DNA of 64,000 bases from the NCBI GenBank assembly GCA_022225965.2, contig JAKJXP020000011.1:603987-667986 (forward strand). Reading direction: 5' to 3'. Numbering within the stretch: position 1 is the stretch's first letter; each line of letters starts with the position of its first letter. The notes beneath the pieces were generated by a model. That model was not told the origin of the DNA, did not search any database, and worked only from the letters and a program-made list of their open reading frames with translations. Positions 22,601-35,152 of this stretch are shown in pieces. Both the position numbers and the translations under genes were made by a program. Origin of the DNA: Diatrype stigma (Eukaryota; Ascomycota; Sordariomycetes; Xylariales; Diatrypaceae).

Positions 22601-23112
22601 TGATCCTTCGCGACGGCACGTAAGCTTGGCTGTTGTTTACTGTATATAATACCAACTGACGACCTGCTGCTAATTCGAGGGAATACCCGCAATTGGACAG
22701 ATGGAAGCCCGGTGAAAGCTCAAGGGGGGATTAGGTATTTAGGTATGAGATATATATCAACTGCCATAATCTGGTAGTGGAATGCCACCAAGGTGCGTGT
22801 ATGTACATGTACCTAAGCTGAGGCCCCTCCAGCAAGGTGCCCGTTGCGGCGCCGCGAGAGGCGCCGAGGGGCATCTGATTCGCCATTCGGGAGATAATTA
22901 TCTCTACTGCCCATGTACAAAAAGTAGGTATGGTATGTAGATCAGGCCCTGGGTTCGGAAGCAACATGGCGGAATGCGGAATGGCAGACTTGCAGAGGGG
23001 CGCCAGCGCCCGAGGGGGTGAGAGCTCTAGTTAGTGGGAGCTAAGGCCAATCACCGTTAAGGCTAAGGCGCTGCTCTGCAAGGTACCCGATGTCACGCTA
23101 AACTCCAATTCA

Positions 23113-23153
23113 TCCATAGTGGCCATAGTGGCTATAGTGGGCTATAATGGGCT
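23113..23153. repeat. short tandem repeat, CATAGTGGC-type unit
   Basis: About four imperfect copies of a 10-base unit around CATAGTGGC / CTATAGTGGG. It lies in non-coding DNA just left of another tandem block. Confidence 0.6.
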
Positions 23154-23191
23154 CGGTGGGGCTAACTCCAAGATTGCGGTCTCTTGGTCGC

Positions 23192-23221
23192 GGTCCCCTG
23201 GTCCCCTGGTGGTCCCCTGGT
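23192..23221. repeat. short tandem repeat, GGTCCCCT-type unit
   Basis: Three copies of GGTCCCCT, two adjacent and one offset by a GGT. Non-coding; probably slippage. Confidence 0.6.
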
Positions 23222-24998
23222 TTCTTGGGGCCCTGGGGCGCAATTGTCCCGGTCTCTTGTAAGTTGTGACAGGGAGGAGACAGGTGGGCAATCAGCGGGC
23301 AATCAGCGGGCGAGGTTGCGGCTTGTGGGATTGTCGCTGAGCATGAGGCATGCAGCCACCAGTGCCACCACGGCGCGCATGCAGCGCGTGCATAGTTTAG
23401 CATGAGCAGGATGTAGATTGCAATTGATTGCAATCGCATAATAGCTCGAGCTAGCCTTCACCCATAACAACCGTGGCGTTCTGAACCATACAGAGCCGTT
23501 ACCGCACTAGCCTTGATAATATGTCGATATCTGCCCATTTTATTATCTCTTTATTATTGTCTTCGTGCTCTGCCTACACCGTGCCAAAGTCTGCGATGTT
23601 TCATGATGCATTCCCATCCAGATGTCCCAATCATACATAGTATCCCAATCATAGGCAAAACACTTGCAGGCAGAGGTGGCATTCGACATCGGGCATGTAA
23701 GGCGGTACATTAGCTGGATAGACACACGAGGACGAGATGAAGGTCAGACTATTAGCAGCTACCCTAGCACCCCCTAGGCAATGAGTGAGTGCTGTTAGCT
23801 GCGCAGTGCTCACGGAATATTTATTGCGTACCATGCGGCGACCTATGCGACCTATGCGACCTATACGGCAGCTAGACACTCAGACAGTACAATACAGTCA
23901 GATCTATGCAGGCTTGAATGAAGCATTGCACACTGAACCAACACGCATTCATTTGCCTTACTCACTCGCGTAGATTGTCTGACTGTACGACTTACACATA
24001 TCCATGCACGTGTCAATCCGGATTGAGTCAGTGAATCACGAAAGGCTGGAGTATATCCGTAATAATTTCCCTTTCACCACCAAAGACGCCCAAAGAGGCT
24101 AACTCGCCATGATCATCGCAGATCGAGGGAATCCCCAGAATCTTACTCAGAACTCTCCAGGGTCTCTGCCGTCGTGCACACGCCATCTTACGTCTTCAGC
24201 GCATGCAGGTTACTGGCATAACCGGCGGGTCTTCTGGGTCCTCTGAATGAGCATCCCTTTCGATAACCCTTTCGGGCCAATAGCGAGAAAACGCCCCTTG
24301 CCCTCCTAGGAAGCAGTTGCACAGGGACTTACCTGGAACGGTCTCAAGCGTCCTGCGAACCAGGGGGGAACGGCAGGGGTCTTATTGACACCCATCCACC
24401 CTTTCGAGACACAACTCGCAACAGCAACAGCAACAGCCTCTTATCTCCTCACCGTCCTGCACACCACGCACACCCTGACTATACACACTCACACCCGTTC
24501 TTCACGATTGTTTCCATCTGGCCAACCAATTGCTTCTGGTTGGTGAACTCTGGATCTCCGAAGCAGAGGCCACTTGTGCTACTCTGGCGTCAAACCACGC
24601 GACCTTCATCCAATCCGAAGTAGATCGCAAGATTACCGAGCCCTGGTTGAAACGACAGGGCCCTCGCGCTTGTTCGGTCTACTCGGTGACTTGAAAATAC
24701 CCGGTTTTCAGGCTTGGGACTCGAGGTCCCAACTTTGGAAGACCTGATTGATCCCTAACCTTTGCCTACTTCGAGACGGAACGAACACCATCGCTATTAT
24801 CAGCATCGCAGCACACTAGACTCGGTGTCAATGTTGGACTTCTGACAATTGCTGATTCACTCTCGCCTCGACGCCGCACACGAACCCGACTCTGTGTTGT
24901 CGGATGAGCGCGGCCACAGGGGCCAGTATAAGAAGAGGAAGGCGAGGGAGAGAAATCGAGGATAGCCGCTGGAATGAGAAAGAAAAGGCACCGCAACC

Positions 24999-27404
24999 AT
25001 GACGGACCTATCTCGACTGTCGGCATTCATGCCAACGATAAAATGTTCTAACTGTGGCAATCAAGTGGAGATATCCATGATGGGAGACCATGTCTGCAAG
25101 CCAGCAGAACCACCAGCTGAGCGTTCGTGAACCCTTGTCTATGTGACAATCGTAGTTCTGTTTCCTTGTTGCTGACGGCCGATATTGTAGGACAACCTCC
25201 GCCACCAGCGCCAGATCTTTTAGGAGGTGCCCTGTCCTCGTTAAAGAAAGGGCTATTTCAAAAAATCTCTCGCACGGCACCACCCAGTGTCGATACGTCG
25301 GCCGCAAGTATGTTATCGCAAACCGCAAATAAGAGTGCATGGCCGCATTGCTGACGGAGCTACAGATCAAGCCCACATGAGAGCAGACCAAATAACACCA
25401 CTGACTGCTTCCACTGGGTCTCAGGCTATATCTCCCAGAACGCCTAACGGGCGGGCTGGCCAGGGTCCCAATGGAGAGGATTACTCCGACCCAGCAATAG
25501 CAGATTCCCCTCCAACTCAGAATAGGAGGCCAGGTGGGTATGGTGGACTACTGGACCCGGAAGGACCAGAAGTCGACTCCGGATATGGCACTAGCCCACC
25601 GAAACAGGGTGCTCTCTTAACGAGGATGAACAGCATTGCGCCGGGTCCCTTTGAGATGAACCGACGACCTTCTGCCGGCAGCGGTCTTCGATCTAACCGG
25701 CCGGGATCGAGAGACGACAATGCGCGTAGACCGAGCACCGCCTCTTCCAGTGGCAGCGCGGGGCGAGCACCGCCAAGAATGCCCCGCAAGAATGGGTATG
25801 GGGGCTTCGGACCGCCGCAGAAGAATGACGAAGACTTCGAGCCACCATCTCTTGCTACGAACAAGCGATCGGAGACGTTTCCGAAGCCGACACCTAGCCC
25901 CATGGACGAGCTGCCGGCACGGACACCCTCCGCGCCTGGGCTACGGCAAGATCGAATGCGTAGCGCAACGGCAAATGTGGAAAACGGGCCTATGGGACCC
26001 GGCGCCCGTGGGCCGCGGCCATCGTTCAGCATAAAGGACACATCACGGCCGCCGCCCCCTAGAAAGAGCCTTATACGGCCTCCAACACGCGATGGGAGCA
26101 CCACCCCTAGCATTAACTTGGCAGACGAGTTCGGAGAGAGCAACCCTTACCACTCACCTTCAATATCGCAGTCATCCAGCCAATCGGGCTACAGCCAGCG
26201 CTCGTCCCAGCGCAGTCAGGCCAGCTCTAGCACGAGCCCCGCCCGCTCGGTAGGGGCACGGCGGATCCCGTCGGACGGGCCACCACCAAAAGTAGAGGAT
26301 GCGCTGGACGATTTCCAAATGACGATAGATGCCATGCCTCTACCCCCGCTAGGAACAGGGCCTTCGCCCAGACCGCGTGCTCCATCAGCAGAGGATATGA
26401 CAGCGCCGAGGCCCGCACCGATCCCTCCTCCCCGCCGGGGACCGATCCCGGAAGCGCTGCGGTTGGACCCGGCAGCCCAAACCGGACAACAAGGCTTGTC
26501 CTCGGCGGCAACATCGCCCCCGTTGCGATCCCCCATGTTCCCGTCCCAAAGCCGCAGGGATCCCGCCATCCAGGCTGGGCAGGGATCGCCCCCGCTGCGG
26601 TCGCCCGTGTTCGCCAACAACGACAGCATCGACAGCAACATCAGCACCACCACCAACAACAACAACAACGACCGCCAAGACCCCGCGGTCCAAGAGCCGC
26701 GCAGCCGCTCGCCGCCTCCGCGCCGGCCCTCGCACAACCGGCAGCCGTCGCAGGCGCGGGCGCGGGGCAACTGCAAGGCGTGCGGGGAGGCGATCACGGG
26801 CAAGTCGATCGCGTCGGCGGACGGGCGGCTGACGGGGCGGTACCACAAGGCGTGCTTCGTGTGCGCGACGTGCCGGTCGCCGTTCGCGGGCACGACCTTC
26901 TACGTGCTGGGCGACCGGCCCTACTGCGAGCGCCACTACCACGCGCTCAACGGCAGCCTGTGCGGCAGCTGCGACCGCGGCATCGAGGGCCAGTACCTCG
27001 AGGACGAGGCCGCCCGCAGCAAGCACCACCCGGGCTGCTTCCGGTGCCGCGACTGCGGCGTCGTCCTGCGCGACGGCTACTTCGACGTCGGCGGCGCCAA
27101 CCTGTGCGAGCGCGACGCCGTCCGCCGCGTCCAGCACGCCCAGATGATGATGATGCGCCAGCCGCCCGGCGGCGGGATGGGGCCGGGGCAGGGGCAGTAT
27201 GGTGGCCCGCCTTTTGCGAGGGGAGGACGAGGAGGCTTGCCGTCGGGTCCGAGCCCGCCGGCGCCGGGACCGCTGAATAGGCCGTTCGGCCTGCCCATGG
27301 GCCAGCGCCTGATGCCCGGTCAGGCTCTGGGCCGGGGCGGGCTGGGCCCGATGCCTAAGATGGAGAAGCGTATGACGAGGCTGGGAATGATGGGTCCAGC
27401 TTGA
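24999..27404 (+). CDS. paxillin-like protein with two C-terminal LIM domains
   Basis: Exons 24999-25122, 25191-25307 and 25366-27404 are joined in frame by introns of 68 bases (donor GTTCGT) and 58 bases (GTATGT...CAG), giving 759 residues. The N-terminus has a small zinc-type motif (C-x2-C at KCSNCG, then H-x-C at GDHVC). A conserved patch follows (LGGALSSLKKGLFQKISRTAPPSVDTSAA), then about 450 low-complexity residues rich in Pro, Ser and Arg with a poly-Asn tract near 26650. Two LIM domains sit at about 550-605 (CKACG...HKACFVCATC...CERHY) and 610-670 (CGSCDRG...HPGCFRCRDC...CERD). The tail is Gly/Pro-rich. In yeasts, paxillin-like LIM proteins (Pxl1) organise the cytokinetic ring and polarity sites; a cytoskeletal scaffold role here is inferred from that. 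ATG 24999 is the first in frame; MPTIKC ten codons on is an alternative. Confidence 0.9.
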
Positions 27405-30400
27405 AAAGTTTTGAACGAAAAAGAAGAAGAAGAGGGGGAAACACCTGCTCCAGAAAGGAGAAAAGAAGGAGGGGGGCTCACTTTCCCCCTTAAGCGAAAT
27501 GACGGATGGATGGCTGGATGGATGGAAACGAAACATGCCTTTCTTATGTCGACATATCTGCGGGCTTGCTTTTTTTGTTCTTTTCTCCTCTTTCTTGCTT
27601 GCTCTGTTTGCTGTCACCCCAGCTACCAGCCTAGGCGTTCGAAGGCGTTTCACGAATTTGTGTTTCTCCTTTCTCTTTACTGCGTATACCCCGAACAATT
27701 TGTTTGCACATATTTTTGGTTTATTTTCTGCAAATTTGGCATCACCCCCCACTCTCGCTTTTACGAAATCATCTTTGACACGCCAGTGGGATCTACTGCA
27801 CGTGTTTTAGGATGTTCCTCCTGAATTGACATGGCCATCTTTCGCCCGTCGCTGATGACTTGGTTGATTGTTTTCTCCCCACCATCTATTTTTCTCGTAA
27901 AAGCAAACATTGTCCAATCTTGGTCATTCGAGCGGAGCACACAAGGATATTGCATTGGGCATGGGCACATACACCTGAAATTTTGGCTAGTTTTGTTTTT
28001 TTTCGAGAGCGGAAGCAAGCAATCTTTTGTGTCGTACAATTGTCATGTCATCGTGGTGGTGCCTGGGTCTCGAGGGACACGGATGGGAGAGCGGCGTCGA
28101 GAGGACACGCACGACATGCTACCGGCCAGGGTTTCCTAGAGACGGAGGCTGCATAACTGTTAGATGATGGCGCGGGTGGGGAGGCGATTCATTACACGGA
28201 ACAAGAATATTCATGTTAGAACTGGTCGCACCGCTCTGCTTGCTGCTGCTGTCGCACCACAATGCAGGCGCGGAGCCGGAGGGACAAGTTATAATACTTT
28301 TTAAGCTCCTAACCGATAATGAAGATAATACCAACCTCCTTGATTTCAACAAACAATCACTTCTCGGTCCGCTGCTTGCTTCATATGTGGTAAATGACTA
28401 GAGGAACTCTCATCAATATCTTAAGACAACATCCCGTTTAATCTCTCCTCAATAGCACGCCGCGTATCCATCACCCGCTTATAAATTTCACTCGTGCCCC
28501 GTAGCACTACTCGATACCAGTAGCGCTCCTTCATGCTACGGGATCTTGAGGCAGACAGGAGGTCATGCTCATACCCGGCCGACGGACGATGGCATAGCTA
28601 CATACATGGATATCGGATGACAAACAAACCATCTACAGGCGGCTAGACACATGCGAGATAGTTCCTCCTGGCATTCGACACTGCAGTGCTCCATTGTGTA
28701 AGGTAAGGCAGATACGCATCGGAGCCGCATTGTGACCTGTTTTGCTTGGGTATGCTCATGTAGTGGACCACTCTGATGAACACTGGACGGGTCAAACAAA
28801 ACCTTGACAGGTTTATCTACGTGAACTCGTCGAATTATAGATTGATTGATCACTCCGTACCAACAGTGGTCGATGCCCCCCTTGCGTTGTAATAAGCACC
28901 TAGGCTGATCATATACCTACATATCGATGCTGGAGTTGCTGGCAAAACCCACGATAACTACGAATAAGTTATACTCACTATATCTCATACCGTAGGCGGA
29001 TAATTCTTTCCCCGGGTATTGGGTGCATTTCACATGTTCTCCAGCCCGCTTCGGTGAAAATATAACTATGTGTTTGTCTGTAGATCACCGGGTTACCGCA
29101 AACGAATGCGACGCCAAAGGATCGGCCAGGCTGCCCGGGGTAAGTAAATTAAACATGTTGATCAGAAGAAGGGAGGTGTGTGCTGCATCAATCAATTGCG
29201 GGTTTTGCGTGGTAGCCGGTCCGGTGTGGTCGCGGTTATTAGTGAGTGAGTGAGTGGTGCCGCGACCGCTCCTACTGCGCGCGCGCACATCGCATCAGGA
29301 TCCGGATCACAATTACAACGGGGACGCGGGCGTTTCATGTCGCGTACTATCCAGGTTATAGGAAGTAGATCGCAAGAGAAGCTTCCGGGCCGGGTGGTGC
29401 ACGGAAGAAAAGAAGGAAGGAAAAGAGCGAGTACGGCCGGGCTACCGCACTGGGTAGTTGATATCTGGGGCGGGCAGTGGCACCCCATGGGCAGGAACGG
29501 AGAAGACAGACCGCTCTGCCTTGTGTGTGTGGGAGTGTGAGTGCGTGCAATACGTAACAATCATCTGACGTAGTATGTATGAAGCAGGCAGTCAAGTGGG
29601 CTTGCTCGGTGACGTGATACCAAACCCGATTTTAGGTGCTGCCCTGCTTTTGGGTGCTGCCCTGCTCGGCAGCTTGCCCTTCTTGAGTCGTGAATCTTCT
29701 ATTCAGGTACCAATTCTCATTACCGAGGCCTTCGGAGTTATGGGGGCGAACGGGATGGGTGCGTGGAACGACGACGATCTTCGTACGCATAGGTGGCCAG
29801 GCATAGCCGGCGGTTTTTATATAGCGCAGGTTCTGTGTGTGCCGATTCTCTCCTATAGGGGAAGGGCACCAAGGCCGGCCACTACAGATTAACTATTGCG
29901 GGTGGAGACCGGACGAGACGCCCCCGGGTTGCTGTATGTACCTACAGTAGGTGGAAGGAAGTATGGATGAATGATTGTCTGCCACCTCCGGTTTCCCCTT
30001 ATTGCCAGATTGCCAACGCCAGAATTGCCGACCATCATCAATCTGCGCAAGGCGCTGTGGTTTCTATAGTTCAACTACGTACCTAGCGTGTAGGGAATAA
30101 TACCAGACAAGATGCATGTAAATATACCTAAAATATATGCTGCTGTGCCACCCTACAAATAGATGGAGGCTGTGCAGACTTCCACTGGCTGTGGTTTTGT
30201 TCTTTTTCTTCCAGATTACCTACTTCGTACATCCATCGACACATTAACTCCCTATACCACAATACACTTTCTACATATCTGCTTATCTGACGTGGGGCGC
30301 CAACCTGCCAAGAGTCGCCTTCTATGTACGAAGCAGGTACCTAGTAATGCGCTGCTATCATGGCAGCATGGGATGCATCTCCATCTGCAAGGCATGCCGT

Positions 30401-30666
30401 GCTACCGCTACGCTACTACTATGAAAAGGCACGGCACCGCAGGCCATTGGCTCAACTGGCGACTCGCCTAACGCTGCGCTGCATGGGCATGGAGGGGCGA
30501 TCTTGTGCACCTATTGCAGTAGGGTGATCCAAAACGGCCGTCAGGGGTTCCTCCTGCTGGCTGCCGTTTTGACTGGTCGCGTCTGGTCGAATCCGTGTCG
30601 CATCGCTGTCGTTCTGCGTTACATGAGTTCTGTGCAGCAGCAGTTTCCAGGTCGTCAGCTACCTAG

Positions 30667-30687
30667 TACCTACATAGCATGTAGGTA
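30667..30687. repeat. perfect 9-base inverted repeat TACCTACAT / ATGTAGGTA
   Basis: Two 9-base arms separated by AGC form a perfect palindrome. Related palindromes occur at 31861-31899 and 63365-63400, which suggests a dispersed motif rather than chance. Confidence 0.6.
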
Positions 30688-31860
30688 ATGACGAGCCCTT
30701 ATCAATGCCGGGGACGGACATGCTGTGGTAGCGTGTGGCGTAGCACATCACTGTTGCGACGGGACTATTCCAACGGCTTGGTAGCTTGATGGCGTTTTTT
30801 GGTTTTGGCCTTTGCTTTTTTCGTACCAGTGTTGATTAGAGAAACATCATGGATGTCCACTGCCTGATTACCTACGCTACAGGGTCTGGGGCTGAGATTG
30901 TCCCGTCCTATCTCACTCTCGTTGGTTTGAAAATTGCCCTGCCTGGAAGACGAGTTGCACGCAACCTTCGCCAGATCCTTCGAATGAGAACCGGAGCCTT
31001 CCAGCACTGCCAGCGCGCCAGCCTCCCTAACCATCTGTGTTATGACGTATATAACGCTTCTCTTTAGTGGGCTTGGACGATGATTTTCATGAACCGTGCG
31101 TAGTGTCGTAAGTGTTCCAGCTGTGATAGTCGGTCCAGCTGCGCATTCTGGCATTCCAAAACATCGACGCGCAAATATCTACGTAACCAGGGAGACATTG
31201 GCTGCATGCGCGGTCTTCGTCAAGTTGATGAATGCTCGTTGCTACTTACTTACTTGGTTAGTTACACAGTGGTGCAGACGCGCCTATTTCACTCACACAC
31301 ATAAGTCGGGTCTCAGACATTGTACTTAGATTACTAGCTGTGTATGTACTACTGTAGGCTGTAGCTATGTACTAACCTGGCGATTGTGAGGCCAAGACTG
31401 TTTCACTATTTAACGCTGCCCGTTTCTGTTAATTCAGTTGCTGCAAGCCTGCAACGCTAGATTGACCAGATTGATAAGGCTCTAGCTGTAAGGTGTAAGG
31501 GTATATACTACATACAAGCATTTACATCGATACATGTATGTATACTGGAGGTCTTGATGTGAGACCCTATGAACACCTTAAAAAGCAACTTCGAACCTTC
31601 TACTTGTAAGACGCTTTTGAGATGGTCAGAACTGAGAAATTTTGGTGTTCTATAATTATTTCATCCGAGGTTATGAAACTATATTTGCATCCTGGCCATC
31701 CCTTTGAGGATGCGCCTACCTGACAGTACACGGAATCTCATTAACGCCTAAATTGCTGTGTATGAATCGTAAGATAGGCCGATGCCCAGGCTCTAGGAAA
31801 GTTAGTTAGTTAGAGCTGGTTAAAGTTCTGAAAAAGCCCCCAAAACCATCCTATGTACAT

Positions 31861-31899
31861 ACCTACGCTACATACTTCTATGTATGTATGTAGATAGGT
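31861..31899. repeat. imperfect inverted repeat ACCTAC..CTACATAC / GTATGTAG.TAGGT
   Basis: The arms ACCTACGCTACATAC and GTATGTAGATAGGT pair with small mismatches around an AT-rich loop. It shares its core with the palindrome at 30667. Confidence 0.5.
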
Positions 31900-32149
31900 C
31901 CCCGCATTGGGTATGTCCTCACCTTGCCTCTTCTGCAACTGTCCACGGTAGTGCCGTCATAAGTCACCAATCAAAATGCCGTCTGCTGTTCTCAGAGTCC
32001 CCAGTCCTCCCTCCCTGGCCCCCTAGCTGTGAGCGGGGACCCTGATTTCCCATGTCCACTTTTTCTTATTGCTGCCTTCCAAGTTCAACTGCCAACTTGT
32101 TCCTGAGTCTTACTCGCCCGCCGGCGGTCTGATTGCCAGGTATCCTCCC

Positions 32150-32194
32150 TGACATCCTGATATCCTGATATCCTGATATCCCGATATCGTGATA
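32150..32194. repeat. tandem array of 8-base unit TATCCTGA
   Basis: About five copies of TATCCTGA, the last ones degraded (TATCCCGA, TATCGTGA), each forming the palindrome GATATC at the junctions. It lies about 660 bases upstream of the DUF3405 start. Confidence 0.7.
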
Positions 32195-32854
32195 AGTGTT
32201 GGCATCCGCTCAATCTCCCCCCTTAGGAACATTTCTGTTTCGAACTCTTCTTCTCTTCTTGCCTGCTCTCCTTGACCCCTATGCTCCTATGACGCATAGA
32301 ATACCACAAATTCTGTGGCCTTTGTCGCATCATTCTTCTTTTGCTGACCTAACCTGTTTGATTCATTGCTTAGACTTGACATCTGTCCCCTAGATACAAA
32401 CCTACCTCCCATAATACTAGACTCCATAAACTGCACGGGGCACATTTCGTCTCATCTCGCGAAGTCGAAATATTTAGATCGAACTTAGACACCCCTCCAA
32501 ACCTCACGCGCCTCGACTTCTTTGACAGACGTCATTACGCTCCTTTGCAACATCTCCATCGATACACTTTGAAGTGTGGAATAAGGTTGTCGATACGAAA
32601 CCCCGACATTCGCTCCTGTACCTCTACCTGTGTTTTATCCACCGCCGAATTCGATCGAGTGGACTCAATTGTGTCCTGTCTTTGACCTCGACAGCATTCA
32701 GGCGACCCTGAATGCGATATTTTTGTCGGTTCACGTGTATCAATACATAATGCCTTGGTACCTTACATCGAACCGAATTTGAATCTGGGTACAATCTGAT
32801 ACCAAGACCCGACTCGTTGGCCGTCTCACTTTGTCGCCCCAATCAGTTACGACT

Positions 32855-35152
32855 ATGTTAGCTCCGTCCCGCCGTTGGCTATCAAGGCCTAAAACTCTCC
32901 TGCTCTTTGCGCTCTGCGCTGCCGGTTTATACTTCTTCCTCGTCAACGGATCCAACGGCCGGTATCCAGGAGCATGGACAGCCGGTAGTGGAGGCAAGAA
33001 TCGCCCAGAATCACCTCCACCCACGCATGAGCAGCCAGCAGATGTGGTGGAGGACACTACAACCGATGAAACCCCCGAAATACCAACTGATGATCCTCCA
33101 GCTGGTGGATCTGAAGAAACTGTTAGCGAAGAAGACAATTCGCCTTCAGTAAAGAACAAAGATGATGAGATCAAGGAGGAGTATGAGAAGGAGTATGAGG
33201 AACTTGGAAAGTAAGTTTTGCGACAACCTCATTTGATGTCGGAATCTAATGGACTTCGCAGGCACCCTAATGCTGGCGCAATCTTTGGGAACACCCTCGA
33301 GGATCTCGAAGAAAAGAGAAAGAAGCATCTAACGATCAGCGATGATCTGACTAAAGCCGACTCGAAGCCCTCGTACACTGACAAACAACCGTATGTGTAC
33401 AATCCGTACCCCAAGTACAACGACAAATCGTGGCTTTCAAAACATGCCCCGTACGTACCCTGTGAGGGACCAGGTGGTCATGAACTTGAGGATATGCAAG
33501 TTTTCAAGGGACATCCTCGCAACTTCCCCGACCCAAGTTTCGGTAGCTACGAAGTCCTCGGCATAGACGGAAACGTTTGTTACGAAAGAGACACCCGGTT
33601 AGGCCCATACGGATGGCAGCAAAATGCGACCGCGAAACCCTCGTCTAAGTGGAACCGGGTCAACTGGGGCCAGTTAGTGGAAAAGTGCGTCGAGAAGAAC
33701 AGGGCACGGTTTGACCTCAAAGGGGCGGCGAATCCCTATGTGAATAGCATCTACCAGCGTCAAAATTCGACAACAGGCAATTTGCCAAGGAGCGACGCTT
33801 ATTCGGAACCGTCACCCAAATACAGTTTCAGAAGAGGTAGTTCACTGGTTTCACGCGGAAGAACATTGCAGGAGCAGCCAGACACGAAACGTTCCGATGC
33901 CCGTTCTGAGCCCAGAACCGCCTTGCTGCTCCGGTCATATACGGGTAAAGAGTATAACGAAAATGACAAGCAGGTCATCCGATCTCTGATTACCGAGCTC
34001 TCTTTGCGCACGGGCGGTCAGTACCAAGTGTTCCTATTCGTTCATGTCAAGGATACAGCCTATGCTATCTGGGACGACGAATCGACCTATCAATATGTTC
34101 TCCGTGATAGTGTCCCCAAGGAGTTCAGAGATGTTACTATTCTTTGGAACGACGAAGCCACCCAATCCATGTACCCCAAGTTGGACCCTAAGAAGGCAAC
34201 GGTACACGTGTCGCAGTGGCTGTCTGTCCAGAAGTTTTCTCAGGAATTCCCCGAATTCGATTACGTTTGGAACTGGGAAATGGATGCTAGAGTTATTGGT
34301 CACAATTATGACTTCCTCGAGAAGATGGCCGGCTTCGCCAAAAAGCAACCTCGCCGTGGCCTCTGGGAACGCAATGAGCGCTATTACATCCCCTCGATTC
34401 ATGGTGATTATGATACTCAGTTCCGAAAGGAGGTCGAACGGGTATCTGGAGACGAGACCATCTGGGGGCCCCTCGAGTTCCCTTTCGTCTCTCCTATCGG
34501 CCCGAAACCTCCTGTCGCGAACCCAGCAGATGACAACTACGAATGGGGTGTCGGCGAAGAGGCGGATCTTATCACAGTTGCACCGATCTTCAATCCGGAA
34601 AACAGTTCCTGGATCTCTGCACCCGAGATCTGGGGTTTCAACGACACGTCACATCCTACTGAAGAACTGCCCCGGAGAGCAACCATTGTCACGCATTCGA
34701 GGGTATCGAAACGTCTTCTCGACATCATGCACGTTGAGAACCTCAGAGGAAACCACATCTCTTCAGAAATGGCCACCCAGACAACGGCTCTGCTCCACGG
34801 CTTGAAAACCGTCTACGCCCCAATGCCTATGTGGTTCGATAGACCATGGGATGGTAAAGGACTGGCGAAGTGGTTCAATGGAGGTCTCAAGGGCGTGAGT
34901 GGCTCCATTGGTTCTGCGATGGGCTGGGGTCGAGAGGGGAGATATCGCGGTATTACCTGGTACTATCGAGCAACTCCACCCCAACGACTTTACCTCAATT
35001 GGATGGGCTGGGAAGACACGGGTTATGGGGGCGAAGACTGGGAAGAAACTCACGGACGCCCTTGCTTGCCGCCGATGTTGGTGCATCCTGTGAAGGATAT
35101 TGTGCCGACCGAACCTGGCTATAAGAGCGAGTCGAGGCTTCCCTACGATTGA
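32855..35152 (+). CDS. DUF3405 family type II membrane protein
   Basis: Exon 1 is 32855-33210, the intron 33211-33261 (51 bases, GTAAGT...CAG) and exon 2 33262-35152, giving 748 residues (756 if the in-frame ATG at 32831 is used). A basic start (MLAPSRRWLSRPK) precedes one signal-anchor helix (TLLLFALCAAGLYFFLV). An acidic Pro/Glu/Asp stem follows, ending in a possible coiled coil. The large lumenal region matches DUF3405: FGSYEVLGIDGNVCYERDTRLGPYGW, LLRSYTGKEY, FLFVHVKD, FDYVWNWEMDARVIGH, LITVAPIFNP and APMPMWFDRPWD. The W-x-W-E-M-D-A-R motif resembles a nucleotide-sugar DxD site, so a Golgi glycosyltransferase-like role is likely but unproven. Confidence 0.9.

Larger units (their letters stand above)
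19685..24998. other. 5.3-kb gene-free region
   Basis: Neither strand holds a frame with recognisable domain sequence or a credible exon chain. It holds the INO1 promoter (a poly-T/CTG stretch near 19842-19875), a GC hairpin (CGGCGCC at 22847-22853 with GGCGCCG at 22860-22866), minisatellites near 23.1-23.3 kb, a triple CGACCTATG-like repeat near 23840-23868 and, toward the right end, a CAGCAA-repeat leader upstream of the LIM gene (about 24418-24440). No tRNA or rRNA seen. Confidence 0.5.
27405..32854. other. 5.4-kb gene-poor region, 3' flank of LIM gene and promoter of DUF3405 gene
   Basis: A pyrimidine-rich stretch just after the LIM stop is probably its 3' UTR. Small frames (such as 28213-28401 with a hydrophobic start, 29575-29892 and 30765-31154 on the minus strand) lack support. 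Palindromic TACCTACAT...ATGTAGGTA motifs occur (listed separately). The last 600 bases before the DUF3405 gene are C/T-rich and contain an 8-base tandem array. Confidence 0.5.

Noticed and set aside
26385..27752. 455-codon minus-strand frame across the LIM gene
   Set aside because: Shadow of GC-rich LIM coding sequence; the + strand has two complete LIM domains.
28213..28401. 62-codon frame with a signal-peptide-like start
   Set aside because: Very short, no splice partners and no recognised motif; one such hydrophobic start is expected by chance in 64 kb.
30765..31154. 129-codon minus-strand frame
   Set aside because: No recognised domain, no codon bias, isolated in a gene-poor region; not strong enough to call.
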